64,000 nucleotides of DNA from Shewanella ulleungensis (GCF_014648315.1 NZ_BMQW01000006.1:260948-324947); one strand, 5' to 3'; positions 1-9,368 are shown, numbered from the stretch's first letter. Numbers and translations: made by a program. The notes: generated by a model from the sequence alone, not told the origin.

Positions 1-288
1 TGGGGCAAAGGTAAAGATTACATGAGTGGCTTGACCGATAAGTTTTCGCTTGGAGGAGGCAAGTCTCATCCAGGTATGATAGCGGTGATGTCACAATCGA
101 TGGATATTTTAGAGCAACGGCATAAACGTTCTCGTTTAATGGGCGAGCCGCCTGATATTTGTATCGTACCTGAAGTGTTTGATATTGGAACGATGGAGTT
201 CCATCGCGCTAAAGAAGCCATTAAAGCGGGTGAGGATGCTGTACACGATATTGCTCATTTACTTAAAGCAACTTTAGCAGGACATTGA
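1..288 (+). CDS. rssA: Patatin-like phospholipase family protein, C-terminal part (5'-truncated by window)
   Basis: The reading frame is open from base 1 and ends with TGA at 286-288, so this is the last 95 codons of a gene that begins outside the window. The segment PPDICIVPEV...MEFHRAKEAIKAGEDAV resembles the C-terminus of RssA-type patatin-like serine hydrolases, where a DFHRAxxAIxAG motif closes the fold. The catalytic GxSxG serine and Asp lie upstream and are not visible, so activity cannot be judged. A hairpin at 298-325 follows the stop. The family is clear from the tail, but the RssA assignment rests on a short stretch. Confidence 0.75.
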   Translation, partial: WGKGKDYMSGLTDKFSLGGGKSHPGMIAVMSQSMDILEQRHKRSRLMGEPPDICIVPEVFDIGTMEFHRAKEAIKAGEDAVHDIAHLLKATLAGH

Positions 289-297
289 TTTCCTATC

Positions 298-325
298 GTA
301 GGCCACGGTTATAGATGTGGCCTAC
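298..325 (+). terminator. Hairpin downstream of rssA
   Basis: GTAGGCCAC (298-306) pairs perfectly with GTGGCCTAC (317-325) around a 10-nt loop, 10 bases after the rssA-like stop codon. No strong T tract follows, so termination efficiency is uncertain. Confidence 0.4.
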
Positions 326-398
326 ATCTCGCCAACTTCGTGTTTATTTATAGCGCTTAAATGCAGCATTACTGTTATACCTATCAGTCTGCTTTCTT

Positions 399-412
399 AT
401 GATCTGGATCAA
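399..412 (+). promoter_or_regulatory. FNR/EtrA-like binding site upstream of nrdD
   Basis: ATGATCTGGATCAA differs from the FNR consensus TTGAT-N4-ATCAA at one position. It lies 105 bases before the nrdD start. FNR-family activation of nrdDG under anoxia is established in enteric bacteria; activation here, by the FNR homologue called EtrA in Shewanella, is inferred. Confidence 0.6.
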
Positions 413-517
413 AGAAGCTTATCCCAATATAGCGCCTAATACACAGCATATAGTGTTTATTAATACTGCTGCGCCGATATATGGTGTTTGTTGCAGCATC
501 TTAAAAAGGTGAATTGT

Positions 518-2635
518 ATGCTTGTTGTGGTGAAAAGGGACGGATGCCGTACTGCGTTTGACGCGAGTCGTATTAAAGATGCGGTAGTCGCTGCAATGGA
601 TTCTGCGGGGCAAGCAGATCACCAATATGCACTTGAACTGGCACAAACAGTTAAGCTGCAAATGGCTGATAAAGATCAGGTGGACATTCACGAATTACAA
701 GATGCTGTTGAAGTATTGTTGATGTCGGGTCCATTCAAATCTGTGGCTCGTCATTATATTGAATACCGCCATGACCGCGACAAACACCGTGAAGCTCAAA
801 GTAAGCTAAATTGTGCTATTCGGGGTTTAGTTGAGCAGTCGGATAGTGCAATTTTAAACGAAAATGCCAATAAAGACGCCAAGGTTATTCCGACTCAACG
901 TGACTTGTTAGCCGGTATTGTGGCTAAACATTATGCTAAAACCCATTTGTTACCAAAAGATGTGGTCACTGCCCATGAAAAAGGCGAAATTCATTATCAC
1001 GATTTAGATTACGCGCCGTTTTTCCCGATGTTTAATTGCATGCTCATTGATTTAGCTGGCATGCTGACACACGGTTTTAAAATGGGTAATGCTGAAATTG
1101 ACACACCTAAATCGATTTCTACCGCGACTGCAGTAACAGCGCAAATTATTGCCCAAGTGGCGAGCCATATTTATGGCGGTACCACGATCAATCGTATTGA
1201 TGAAGTGTTAGCTGAATTTGTGCAAAAGAGTTATCAAAAACACCTTGCTGTGGCTAAAAAGTGGCAGGTAGCCGATGAAGAAGGCTTTGCTATGACGCAA
1301 ACAGAGAAAGAATGTCACGATGCCTTTCAGTCTTTAGAATATGAAGTGAATACCTTACATACCGCTAATGGCCAAACACCCTTTGTGACTTTTGGTTTTG
1401 GGCTAGGTACCTCGTGGGAATCGCGGTTAATTCAACAATCGATGCTTACCGTGCGCATGGCCGGTTTGGGAAAAAACCGTAAAACAGCAGTATTCCCTAA
1501 ATTGGTGTTTGCGATTAAAGATGGCGTTAACCACAAAGCAACAGATATTAATTACGACATTAAAAAAATGGCGCTAACGTGTTCAAGCATGCGCATGTAT
1601 CCCGATATTTTAAATTATGATCAAGTGGTTAAAGTCACTGGCTCATTTAAAACCCCAATGGGTTGCCGCTCATTTTTGGGCGCCTATGAAGAAAATGGTC
1701 AACTAGTGCATGAAGGGCGTAATAATCTAGGCGTAGTGAGTTTAAACTTACCGCGAATCGCCTTAGAAGCGGGTAATGATGAACAACGTTTTTATCAACT
1801 ACTTGAAAAACGCTTATTAATCGCCCGTAAAGCGCTCGATACTCGCATTGCTCGTTTAGAAGGCGTTAAAGCCCGTGTTGCGCCGATACTTTATATGGAA
1901 GGTGCATGTGGTGTTCGCTTAAAAGCGGATGATGATGTGAGCGAAATCTTTAAAAATGGTCGCGCGTCAATTTCATTAGGCTTTATTGGTTTGCATGAAA
2001 CCATTAATGCTATATATGGTCATGACAAGCATGTGTTTGACGATGCAGCACTTCGCGATAAAGCGGTGGCTATTATCAGTCGCTTAAAGCAAGCTACTGA
2101 ATCTTGGAAACAAGAAACCGGTTATGGCTTTAGTTTATATAGCACCCCAAGCGAGAATTTATGCAGTCGTTTTTGTCAACTTGATACTGCTCAGTTTGGT
2201 GTGGTTGCTGGCGTGACTGACAAAGGGTATTACACCAATAGCTTCCACTTAGATGTAGAGAAAAAAGTTAATCCATTCGATAAGATTGATTTTGAACAAC
2301 CTTATCCAGCAATCGCTAATGGCGGTTTTATTTGCTACGGCGAATATCCGAATATGCAACATAATATCGAAGCATTAGAAAACGTGTGGGATTACAGTTA
2401 CAGCAGAGTGCCTTATTACGGCACTAACACCCCGATTGACGAGTGCTACGATTGCGGCTTTATTGGTGAGTTTAATTGTACCAGTAAAGGTTTTGTATGT
2501 CCTAAATGTGGCAATCATGAGCCTAGTCGTGTGTCGGTGACTCGCCGTGTATGTGGCTATTTAGGCAGTCCAGATGCAAGACCATTTAACTTTGGTAAAC
2601 AAGAAGAAGTTAAACGCAGAGTGAAACATTTGTAA
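518..2635 (+). CDS. nrdD: Anaerobic ribonucleoside-triphosphate reductase, large subunit
   Basis: Class III ribonucleotide reductase reduces NTPs to dNTPs with a glycyl radical when oxygen is absent. The 705-residue product is nearly collinear with the E. coli enzyme. It has an N-terminal ATP-cone region (MLVVVKRDGC...), the catalytic barrel (LNENANKDAKVIPTQRDLL, ASHIYGGTTINRID, NTLHTANGQTPFVTFGFGLG), a C-terminal zinc site from CYDCG and CPKCG, and the glycyl-radical loop RRVCGYLGSPDARPF with Gly at about residue 680. The ATG at 518 is chosen because AAGGTG lies 8 bases upstream and the protein aligns from there; an in-frame TTG at 488 adds ten residues without support. The stop overlaps the nrdG start (TAATG). 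Confidence 0.97.
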   Translation: MLVVVKRDGCRTAFDASRIKDAVVAAMDSAGQADHQYALELAQTVKLQMADKDQVDIHELQDAVEVLLMSGPFKSVARHYIEYRHDRDKHREAQSKLNCAIRGLVEQSDSAILNENANKDAKVIPTQRDLLAGIVAKHYAKTHLLPKDVVTAHEKGEIHYHDLDYAPFFPMFNCMLIDLAGMLTHGFKMGNAEIDTPKSISTATAVTAQIIAQVASHIYGGTTINRIDEVLAEFVQKSYQKHLAVAKKWQVADEEGFAMTQTEKECHDAFQSLEYEVNTLHTANGQTPFVTFGFGLGTSWESRLIQQSMLTVRMAGLGKNRKTAVFPKLVFAIKDGVNHKATDINYDIKKMALTCSSMRMYPDILNYDQVVKVTGSFKTPMGCRSFLGAYEENGQLVHEGRNNLGVVSLNLPRIALEAGNDEQRFYQLLEKRLLIARKALDTRIARLEGVKARVAPILYMEGACGVRLKADDDVSEIFKNGRASISLGFIGLHETINAIYGHDKHVFDDAALRDKAVAIISRLKQATESWKQETGYGFSLYSTPSENLCSRFCQLDTAQFGVVAGVTDKGYYTNSFHLDVEKKVNPFDKIDFEQPYPAIANGGFICYGEYPNMQHNIEALENVWDYSYSRVPYYGTNTPIDECYDCGFIGEFNCTSKGFVCPKCGNHEPSRVSVTRRVCGYLGSPDARPFNFGKQEEVKRRVKHL

Positions 2636-3099
2636 TGCATTACAGTGCTTACCACAGTGTTGATGTTATCAACGGCGAGGGCACCCGCTGTACATTATTT
2701 GTTAGTGGGTGTGATCATGCATGTAAAGGGTGTTATAACCAGAGCACCTGGAGGCCTGATGCCGGTCATTTATATATTCAAGCGCTTGAAGATCAAATTA
2801 TTGCAGACTTAAATGATGACCGCATAAAACGCCGAGGTTTAACATTAAGCGGTGGCGATCCTCTGCATCCTGTTAATGTTGAAACCATACTTCATTTAGT
2901 TAAACGGGTTAGGCGAGAATGCCCAGATAAAGATATTTGGTTGTGGAGTGGTTATCAGCTTGCAGAATTGAGCGAGGCGCAACAAGCGGTAATAGCATTG
3001 ATTGATGTGTTGATCGACGGTAAGTTTGAGCAAGACAAAGCTGATCCCGCGCTATTATGGCGCGGAAGCAGTAACCAGATAGTTCATCGTTTTACTTAG
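2635..3099 (+). CDS. nrdG: Anaerobic ribonucleotide reductase-activating protein (radical SAM)
   Basis: NrdG uses a 4Fe-4S cluster and S-adenosylmethionine to generate the glycyl radical on NrdD. The 154-residue protein carries the cluster motif CDHACKGCYNQ (CxxxCxxC) at about residues 26-33, then the SAM-contacting segment GLTLSGGDPL and a C-terminal LIDGKF motif. Length is typical. The ATG shares one base with the nrdD stop codon, so the two genes are translationally coupled. A hairpin at 3148-3176 follows. Confidence 0.96.
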   Translation: MHYSAYHSVDVINGEGTRCTLFVSGCDHACKGCYNQSTWRPDAGHLYIQALEDQIIADLNDDRIKRRGLTLSGGDPLHPVNVETILHLVKRVRRECPDKDIWLWSGYQLAELSEAQQAVIALIDVLIDGKFEQDKADPALLWRGSSNQIVHRFT

Positions 3100-3147
3100 C
3101 TTTAGTTCCACTTAGTTATAAATTAACCGAGGTAACAGCTCAGCCCT

Positions 3148-3176
3148 GCGTTATCCCAAGCAACTTGCGATAACGC
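3148..3176 (+). terminator. Hairpin downstream of nrdG
   Basis: GCGTTATC and GATAACGC pair over 8 bp, with a further CAAG/CTTG pairing inside across a C-C mismatch. No T tract follows. It may end nrdDG transcription or stabilise the 3' end. Confidence 0.4.
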
Positions 3177-3231
3177 CTAGTGCGTTGTTTGGTTTTAAAT
3201 TGATCGACCAGTAAGCTCCATGCTGGTGAAT

Positions 3232-3276
3232 CGTCAGTTAAGACGCATGTCCCTGGCTCATGCGTCTTAACTGACG
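3232..3276. repeat. Perfect 18-bp inverted repeat across the 3' end of the oxidoreductase gene
   Basis: CGTCAGTTAAGACGCATG at 3232-3249 is the exact reverse complement of 3259-3276, separated by a 9-nt loop. The stop codon of the minus-strand oxidoreductase (3238-3240) and its last 12 or so codons lie inside the repeat. There is no adjacent T tract. It could be a convergent barrier between nrdDG and the opposing gene, or the trace of a small element. Confidence 0.8.
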
Positions 3277-4377
3277 TTTAATGATGGCCATAGTTGCTAA
3301 TCCCGCCAAAGGTTTACTTTGCCAGTCTACTCTGGGTAACTGTGGAGTAAAGTCGGGCTGACTTTCCCATAGGTTTGTCAATGAAGGGTAAAATGCCAGT
3401 GCACTGGCAATACCACATAATTCAAAGCCTGCATCGAGCACTTGCTCGGCAACGGCTTTACGCCTAATGCCTCCAGTTAACATTAATGGAATGGGCGTTC
3501 GACTCACCAATTGTTCTGTCAACGTTAAAAAGTATGCTTCACGGGCTAGGGTGCGCTCATCGGCGCTTCGGCCTTGCATTGCTGGTGCTTCATAACTGCC
3601 GCCAGATAACTCAACCATATCGATATTATAGTGTGCCAATAGGTTAATGACTTTCTCGGCATCATCAATATCAAAACCACCACGTTGAAAGTCAGCTGAA
3701 TTAAGCTTAACCGCGACATCAAATTTATCTCCACAACGCTGCTTAACTTGTTTTACTATTTCAAGTAATAATGCAGCGCGATTTTCAAGACTTCCGCCCC
3801 ATTCATCGCTGCGCTTATTAGTGAGCGGCGATAAGAATTGAGCCAACAAATAACCGTGTGCTGCATGGATTTGGACGCCATCAAAGCCTGCTTGTTGAGC
3901 CAAACTCGCAGTGGTCACAAAGCGAGTCATCACATCTGCTATATCTTCATTTGTCATGGCTTTAGGCTGTGAAAACATTGATGAATGCTTGCCTAAATCT
4001 AATGCTATCGCCGATGGTGCAAGGTTTTTACCGCCCATGGCTTTAAATACTTGTCTGCCAGGGTGGTTGATTTGCATCCACACTCGGGCTTGTTTTTGCT
4101 TAGCAATGTTGGCCCACTGTGTAAAAGGAGCTAAATCACTATCGACCTGTAATACCACGCCGCCAGGACCTGTCATAGCATAACGGTCCACCATCACATT
4201 ACCGGTTATCATTAAACCCACACCACCTTTTGCCCATGCATCGTAAAGTGCAAATAAAGCCGCATCTGGTTGTTGTTTTGCATTGGCGAGGTTTTCTTCC
4301 ATGGCTGCCTTGGCAATGCGATTAGGGATAATGCCACCGTTAGGCAGGGTATATGAGCTAAACAAATTGTTGGGCAT
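3238..4377 (-). CDS. NADH:flavin oxidoreductase, Old Yellow Enzyme family
   Basis: The 379-residue protein is a single FMN-binding TIM barrel of the Old Yellow Enzyme / NADH oxidase family. These enzymes reduce activated C=C bonds with NAD(P)H. Visible landmarks are IPNRIAKAAMEENL near the N-terminus, MQINHPGRQ, the catalytic HAAHGYLLAQFLSPLTNKR (His pair and flavin contacts), NKRSDEWGGSLENR, VAVKLNS, and the phosphate-binding LTGGIRR. It lacks the C-terminal iron-sulfur and second flavin domains of 2,4-dienoyl-CoA reductase. The start is supported by AAGGACAG. The substrate cannot be predicted. The gene stands alone, convergent with nrdDG. Confidence 0.88.
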   Translation of the reverse strand: MPNNLFSSYTLPNGGIIPNRIAKAAMEENLANAKQQPDAALFALYDAWAKGGVGLMITGNVMVDRYAMTGPGGVVLQVDSDLAPFTQWANIAKQKQARVWMQINHPGRQVFKAMGGKNLAPSAIALDLGKHSSMFSQPKAMTNEDIADVMTRFVTTASLAQQAGFDGVQIHAAHGYLLAQFLSPLTNKRSDEWGGSLENRAALLLEIVKQVKQRCGDKFDVAVKLNSADFQRGGFDIDDAEKVINLLAHYNIDMVELSGGSYEAPAMQGRSADERTLAREAYFLTLTEQLVSRTPIPLMLTGGIRRKAVAEQVLDAGFELCGIASALAFYPSLTNLWESQPDFTPQLPRVDWQSKPLAGLATMAIIKRQLRRMSQGHAS

Positions 4378-4514
4378 TGAATGCTGTCCTTAAAAGAAGG
4401 TGGATGAGTTTATCCCTCTTTAATAATTAATGTCCGTTATCATAAAGTAATACCGCCCAAACAAAAACACTGCCAAACACGATAACGTGCAGGCAGTGTT
4501 TTGAGTTGTTTTAA

Positions 4515-6965
4515 TTAAATACGGTAGGTTACCGTTAACTTAGCATTACGTTCTTCGCCTGGTAAACCGCCTAAGAACATGGCTTTTTCGTAGTATGACT
4601 TGTTAAGTAAGTTATTAATATTGAGCTGTATTTTATAACGTTCCACATCATAGCTGATGGCTGTGTCAAATATGGTGTAACTAGGCACATAACCGTCTGG
4701 AATACCAAAAGAGCTTGAGTTGGTACTGCGCTCACCAACATATTCTGCCCCTAAGCTCACCGACACTGGCGCAGGTAAATTAAGCTCTGCGGCATAAGTC
4801 ACCCAAGCACTTGCGGTAAGGTATGGCACGCCTTTTTGGTGCTGACCATAATCAGTACTATTAGGATTTTGATTGTCGCGAGCATCTTGGTATACGCCAT
4901 TAACATTCACTTTCCACTGTTCATTTAAATTGGCGTTTAAGTCTAACTCGACACCTTTGGTGTCTTCACTACCGTCGTAAAAATACGGGTCTATTGTGGA
5001 TGTTACCGCACTGCTGTCATAGTCAGGGTTACTGTAGGCAATATTAGTCCGAGATGATTTAAAAAAGACTAATGAGGCTAATAGTTGATCATCAAACGCT
5101 TTGAAACGAACACCTAGGTCGTTACTGACTGATTCTGAGTCTTCACGGTCGGCTTCATTGCCTGTGACATCACCTAACACGCTATAAGCGGTACGACCTT
5201 TGGAGTGGTTAACGAAAATAGAGACATCGTCCGTTGGCATATACGTTAAGCCAAGGTTGAAAGTAATCCCATTATCTGTTGTGTCCGCTTCTGGTTGAGG
5301 CTCAGCTAAGCTTGAGCTATAACGAGAATCAACACCCAGATGTTCATAGGTTTGCTTAATTTCATTAAACGCCACTCCAATGCGACTGGTAAAGCCTGCA
5401 CCAAGGTATCCGACATGTTGTACACCCAAGCCCCATGCTGTGACGGTTTTATTATAATTACTGGTCAGTAATGGATCGTAATCTTCAAAATCACCTTCGG
5501 CCCAGTTTGGGTTACGAATATCGTAAATGTATGGCAGGGTACCTTGATAAGATACATCGCCATTGCTGTCTTTCAATACGTAATCGGCGTCCCAAATCGA
5601 GTATTGTTTAAAGCGAATGGTGCGGTCTTCAAAGTTAGCATTGACCAATAATTCGTTTTCGATATTGCCGATGTCAAAGTCGTAACGTAAGTCTGCAAAG
5701 TATTGCCAAGATTGTTCATCTGCTGAGACTTTACGATACTCCTGACGACGAGCGGCATAAGGATATAACACTTCATCCTCAACCAGTGGTGCGCGTGGGT
5801 TTTGGTTAATGATGCCATTTCGTTCCCAATACACATAATTATACGCGCCTGTTTGGCGAGCAAAACTGGTTTCATAATTACGATATTGCAATTGTTGGTT
5901 TAAAAACAGGTTATCTGTTAAGTAAATATTGTGGGTCAGTTTGAAGCGAAGTTCTTCACCTTCGTTATCTTTAGCCATAGGCGAAATTAACCCATTGTGG
6001 CCAAAGTCATAAGGTGTTTGGCCATCAGATGCGCTCAGCGAATTAGCCAGTTGTTGGCGTTGTTCATCGGTGAGTTGTACACCATTGCTGGTGGGATCAT
6101 TAACCAAATCTTGCCAACTTACTTGGTCTGCCGTTTTGCCATCGACTGAAGCCGCATTATAAATACGGATAGGATGGCCAATGGAATCAACAGGAATGGA
6201 GTCGTTTATATAAGCTGTCGATAGCATTAGATTTTGGTTGTCGTTTAACACAAACTTTAACGAGCCGTAAACTTCATCGCGGTCGGTCCCGAGGTCACGA
6301 TATCCGTCACTGCGGGCACTTTTAGCCACCACACGATAGGCGACATCGTCAGTAACAGCACCTGTGCTATCGGCCATAAATGAGTAGGTGTCCCATTGAC
6401 CGACTTCGGCTTCCATAACATGCTTACTTTCAAACTCTGGCTTCTTTTCAATTAAATTCATTACGCCGCCAGCGCTTCCCATTCCGTATAAACCGGTAGC
6501 TGGGCCTTTTAGCACTTCGACAGAACTGACGTTAGTGAGTGAGCGGGTCGGGTTAAAAGTATTGCCTAATCCTGCGCCGCCATACATGCCGTCATAGGTG
6601 TAGTTTGCACCTAGGCCTCGAATGACAAGGTTGTCACCAATACCGTAGTTGTTTCCTGCTTGGGTAACACCACTGATGTTACGAATTAAGTCTTGCATGT
6701 TGCTGACGCCTTGCGCATCGATTAATGCTTCGTCAACAATCACTACCGCAGCAGGGGTTTCCATCAGCGACATATCTGATTTGGTAGCAAGGCCTGAATT
6801 CATTACCACTTGGTTTTGGCGACCGTATACGGTAATGCGCTCATAATCAGTTGATGATGCTTGGGTCGCTAGTTTTTGCTCTGTTGCTGTTGAATCTTGA
6901 GCGTATACAGGAAACAAAACACTTTGGCATGCAAGAGCAAGTAGGGATAATCGTAGTGATGTCAT
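4515..6965 (-). CDS. TonB-dependent siderophore receptor
   Basis: Outer-membrane ferric-siderophore receptor driven by TonB-ExbBD. From the chosen ATG the product is 816 residues, beginning MTSLRLSLLALACQ, a signal peptide ending at VYAQ. A TonB box (YERITVYGR) is followed by the plug domain (LMETPAAVVIVDEALIDAQG, VLKGPATGLYGMGSAGGVMN) and a long 22-strand barrel region. An in-frame ATG at 7010 lies inside the Fur box and is rejected; the start at 6965 has an AAGG-type ribosome-binding site. The Fur box at 6994-7010 shows iron repression. The specific siderophore is not determinable. Confidence 0.93.
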   Translation of the reverse strand: MTSLRLSLLALACQSVLFPVYAQDSTATEQKLATQASSTDYERITVYGRQNQVVMNSGLATKSDMSLMETPAAVVIVDEALIDAQGVSNMQDLIRNISGVTQAGNNYGIGDNLVIRGLGANYTYDGMYGGAGLGNTFNPTRSLTNVSSVEVLKGPATGLYGMGSAGGVMNLIEKKPEFESKHVMEAEVGQWDTYSFMADSTGAVTDDVAYRVVAKSARSDGYRDLGTDRDEVYGSLKFVLNDNQNLMLSTAYINDSIPVDSIGHPIRIYNAASVDGKTADQVSWQDLVNDPTSNGVQLTDEQRQQLANSLSASDGQTPYDFGHNGLISPMAKDNEGEELRFKLTHNIYLTDNLFLNQQLQYRNYETSFARQTGAYNYVYWERNGIINQNPRAPLVEDEVLYPYAARRQEYRKVSADEQSWQYFADLRYDFDIGNIENELLVNANFEDRTIRFKQYSIWDADYVLKDSNGDVSYQGTLPYIYDIRNPNWAEGDFEDYDPLLTSNYNKTVTAWGLGVQHVGYLGAGFTSRIGVAFNEIKQTYEHLGVDSRYSSSLAEPQPEADTTDNGITFNLGLTYMPTDDVSIFVNHSKGRTAYSVLGDVTGNEADREDSESVSNDLGVRFKAFDDQLLASLVFFKSSRTNIAYSNPDYDSSAVTSTIDPYFYDGSEDTKGVELDLNANLNEQWKVNVNGVYQDARDNQNPNSTDYGQHQKGVPYLTASAWVTYAAELNLPAPVSVSLGAEYVGERSTNSSSFGIPDGYVPSYTIFDTAISYDVERYKIQLNINNLLNKSYYEKAMFLGGLPGEERNAKLTVTYRI

Positions 6966-6993
6966 AATGGATACCTTGAATGATTTTATGCGA

Positions 6994-7010
6994 ATGATAA
7001 TGATTATCAT
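6994..7010 (-). promoter_or_regulatory. Fur box of the siderophore receptor
   Basis: ATGATAAT-G-ATTATCAT is a perfect 17-bp palindrome and closely matches the Fur consensus GATAATGATAATCATTATC. It is centred 37 bases upstream of the receptor start, where Fur-Fe(II) would block transcription. The gene-free stretch 7011-7328 holds nothing else I recognise beyond a TATAAT at about 7244 that may serve yibL. Confidence 0.88.
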
Positions 7011-7328
7011 AAAGATTGCAATGAGGTTTATATTTAAATGTGATTAAAATGTTCACGATAGCGGTTGAGTGCACAATGTTTATTCGTTTTGGTTGTAGAA
7101 TAAGCGCTAGGTAAACAAAAAGGAGGTTTCAGGGTGTTGGTATGATTCAAAATCATTGCCTAACATTACATTCCAGAGGTATAAAGTTGTTGGCTGACTC
7201 ATATATGCCGTGTTTGGTTGTCGCATATTAGGTGGGTTTGGGTATATAATCTGCGTCCGAAAAGGTGTTGTGAGGTATACAACTGAGTAGCCTATTCAAT
7301 AACACACCAAAGTATTTAAGGTAACCAA

Positions 7329-7685
7329 ATGAATTTAAAGCAAGAACTGCAAACATTAAATGATAAGTTAGACAAGTTTCGTCGCAAATTAGCCGCGGCT
7401 GAACAACGTGGTGATGCCACGGTTATCATGCAGTTTAAGAAAGAGATCGCCACTGTAACTAAACGTATTGCAAGCACTAAAGGCCAGCAAACACGTGAGT
7501 TAAGTAAAGAAGGTTCGGCATTAAAAACGCTTGGCTTTAAGCGTGCATTAACTAAAGCTGAACAAGCTGATATGGGCAAATTGAATAAGTCTGTTAAAGG
7601 TTTGGTTGTTGTGCATCCGTTAACGGCATTAGGCCGCGAAATGGGCATTAAAGAAGTGACTGGTTTTGCTCCTGCTAAGTTTTAA
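7329..7685 (+). CDS. yibL: YibL family ribosome-associated protein
   Basis: A 118-residue, basic, helical protein. The N-terminal half is a heptad-rich coiled coil (LKQELQTLNDKLDKFRRKL). The C-terminal half carries the conserved block EQADMGKLNKSVKGLVVVHP and TALGREMGIKEVTGF, which is nearly identical to E. coli YibL, a protein reported to co-fractionate with ribosomes. Its molecular role is unknown. The start is supported by TAAGG five bases upstream. It precedes ribA by 37 bases and may be cotranscribed with it. Confidence 0.88.
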   Translation: MNLKQELQTLNDKLDKFRRKLAAAEQRGDATVIMQFKKEIATVTKRIASTKGQQTRELSKEGSALKTLGFKRALTKAEQADMGKLNKSVKGLVVVHPLTALGREMGIKEVTGFAPAKF

Positions 7686-7722
7686 TATTTTCTTTTACAG
7701 TTAGTTGTCGTAAGGTTAATTC

Positions 7723-8331
7723 ATGTCGATAAAATATATCGCAACATCTAAATTACCCACTCCTTGGGGTGTTTTTGACATGCACGGTTTTGAAGAAATC
7801 GCGACAGGTAAAGAACACGTTGCGTTGACATTTGGTCAACTTGATCCCACACAAGCTATGCTAGGCCGTATTCATTCAGAATGCCTAACTGGTGATGCAT
7901 TATTCAGTTTACGTTGTGATTGTGGGTTTCAATTGCAGGCCGCGATGCAGAGTATTGCAGAAAAAGGTCAAGGTTTTTTGCTGTACCTTCGTCAAGAAGG
8001 TCGTGGTATTGGTTTATTGAATAAAATTCGTGCTTACGAATTACAAGATGCCGGAGCCAATACTGTAGAAGCAAATGAGCGTTTAGGCTTTGAAGCGGAT
8101 ATGCGTAAATACGATATGATTTTACCTATGCTAAAACAAATTGGTGTAGAGAAAGTCAACCTGATGACCAATAACCCACGTAAAGTGATGGCGATGCAAA
8201 ATGCAGGGATTGAAGTCTCTGAGCGTATTCCACTGCAAGTGGGCAAAAATCGGTATAATGAATCATATTTAAAGACCAAATCAACTGAACTTGGTCATAT
8301 GATGTCTGAATACCATTTTAACAACGAATAA
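7723..8331 (+). CDS. ribA: GTP cyclohydrolase II
   Basis: RibA opens the imidazole ring of GTP to give 2,5-diamino-6-ribosylamino-pyrimidinone phosphate, the first step of riboflavin synthesis. The 202-residue protein has the zinc ligands in the segment [20 protein letters not shown] (three Cys), the GTP-binding RQEGRGIGL, and LMTNNPRKV. Length and motifs match the stand-alone enzyme, not the RibBA fusion. The ATG follows GTAAGG. No FMN riboswitch is visible upstream. Confidence 0.97.
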   Translation: MSIKYIATSKLPTPWGVFDMHGFEEIATGKEHVALTFGQLDPTQAMLGRIHSECLTGDALFSLRCDCGFQLQAAMQSIAEKGQGFLLYLRQEGRGIGLLNKIRAYELQDAGANTVEANERLGFEADMRKYDMILPMLKQIGVEKVNLMTNNPRKVMAMQNAGIEVSERIPLQVGKNRYNESYLKTKSTELGHMMSEYHFNNE

Positions 8332-8351
8332 GCAGATCGAATAATAACGAT

Positions 8352-9251
8352 ATGGTGATAAATCAAAGGCGACATCATAGTCTTGTGGGTTTATCATCGT
8401 GTCGTTTTTTACGTTTAACTTTGCTTGTTTTACTCATTTTACCTTCCATCTTTACAAACCATTATGCTGTCGCTGAAGAGATTACCTCTGAACCTGATGC
8501 CTCACACTACGCTTTTGCTAATTATTTAGGCAGCGGTATTTATCGCACCTCTGGCCAAAGTGCTGCTGTGGTAAATATTCCATTAGGCTTTGATCTTGAA
8601 GAGTCAGACGAGCACCTTTTAAAATTACGCTTAACGGCATCATTGGGTTTTTTTGACTACTCTTTTAATGACTTACCTGGCGGCAGTTTTCCTAAAAGCG
8701 TTGGTACACTAACTCTTACCCCTGGCATAGAATATCATTGGCTGGTGGACGACCAATTGACGTTAGAATCATATGTGGATTTGGGATACGGCCATAATTT
8801 TTCTACCCATAGTCATGTCGGCATTTACTCTACTGGTTTGTCTAGTTTGTATCGTTTCGGCTCTGCTGCTTATAGCCCTGTTTGGGTTAATCGTCTTTAC
8901 TACGCGGGCTATAAGAGTAATCAAAACGACAGTACTGAGGGGTATTCTGTACTAAAAACCGGTGTCGATTTTGCTTTGAATTACGATTGGCAATGGGATG
9001 ATATCCGGGTAGAACCCAGATTGTTTGTCGCAGGGCACTGGTATTTTAACCAACTAAAGTTTGTCTCGCCTGTCGGTAAAAATGTTTTAACGTCATATAC
9101 TTATGAAGTTGGTTCAACCTTGGCTTTTTCTAAACCCATTAATTTTTCGGCTATTGGCTTAGACAGTGTTGAAATTGATCATATAGGGTTAAGTTATCAA
9201 GTCGGCGGAGGCTTAAAAGTATGGCGTTTGATTTTTGAATTTCCTTTGTAG
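8352..9251 (+). CDS. Solitary outer-membrane autotransporter-like beta-barrel protein
   Basis: The 299-residue product has a long N-terminal signal peptide (hydrophobic core LTLLVLLILPSIFTN, cleavage near AVAEE). The rest is a series of amphipathic beta strands rich in aromatic residues and Gly, ending in the outer-membrane signature FEFPL. It resembles the family of stand-alone autotransporter beta-domains that lack a passenger (Omp_AT). Function is unknown. It starts 20 bases after ribA, but the ribosome-binding site is weak. A strong bidirectional terminator lies downstream. Confidence 0.72.
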   Translation: MVINQRRHHSLVGLSSCRFLRLTLLVLLILPSIFTNHYAVAEEITSEPDASHYAFANYLGSGIYRTSGQSAAVVNIPLGFDLEESDEHLLKLRLTASLGFFDYSFNDLPGGSFPKSVGTLTLTPGIEYHWLVDDQLTLESYVDLGYGHNFSTHSHVGIYSTGLSSLYRFGSAAYSPVWVNRLYYAGYKSNQNDSTEGYSVLKTGVDFALNYDWQWDDIRVEPRLFVAGHWYFNQLKFVSPVGKNVLTSYTYEVGSTLAFSKPINFSAIGLDSVEIDHIGLSYQVGGGLKVWRLIFEFPL

Positions 9252-9329
9252 ACTGTTTTTTTACTGCCATGTGAGTTAAACAAGCCGCACTTAAACAGCA
9301 AAATATCAATAATATAAACCTAAAAGATA

Positions 9330-9358
9330 AAAAAGTGCTGAATATTCAGCACTTTTTT
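9330..9358. terminator. Bidirectional intrinsic terminator
   Basis: AAAAAGTGCTGAAT is followed directly by its reverse complement ATTCAGCACTTTTT, giving a 14-bp palindromic stem with A and T tracts on both sides. It sits between two convergent genes (8352-9251 plus and 9369-9734 minus) and can serve both. Confidence 0.85.
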
Positions 9359-9368
9359 TGTTTATAGA

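Noticed and set aside
488..517. Upstream TTG start for nrdD
   Set aside because: The ATG at 518 has a good ribosome-binding site and matches the family N-terminus.
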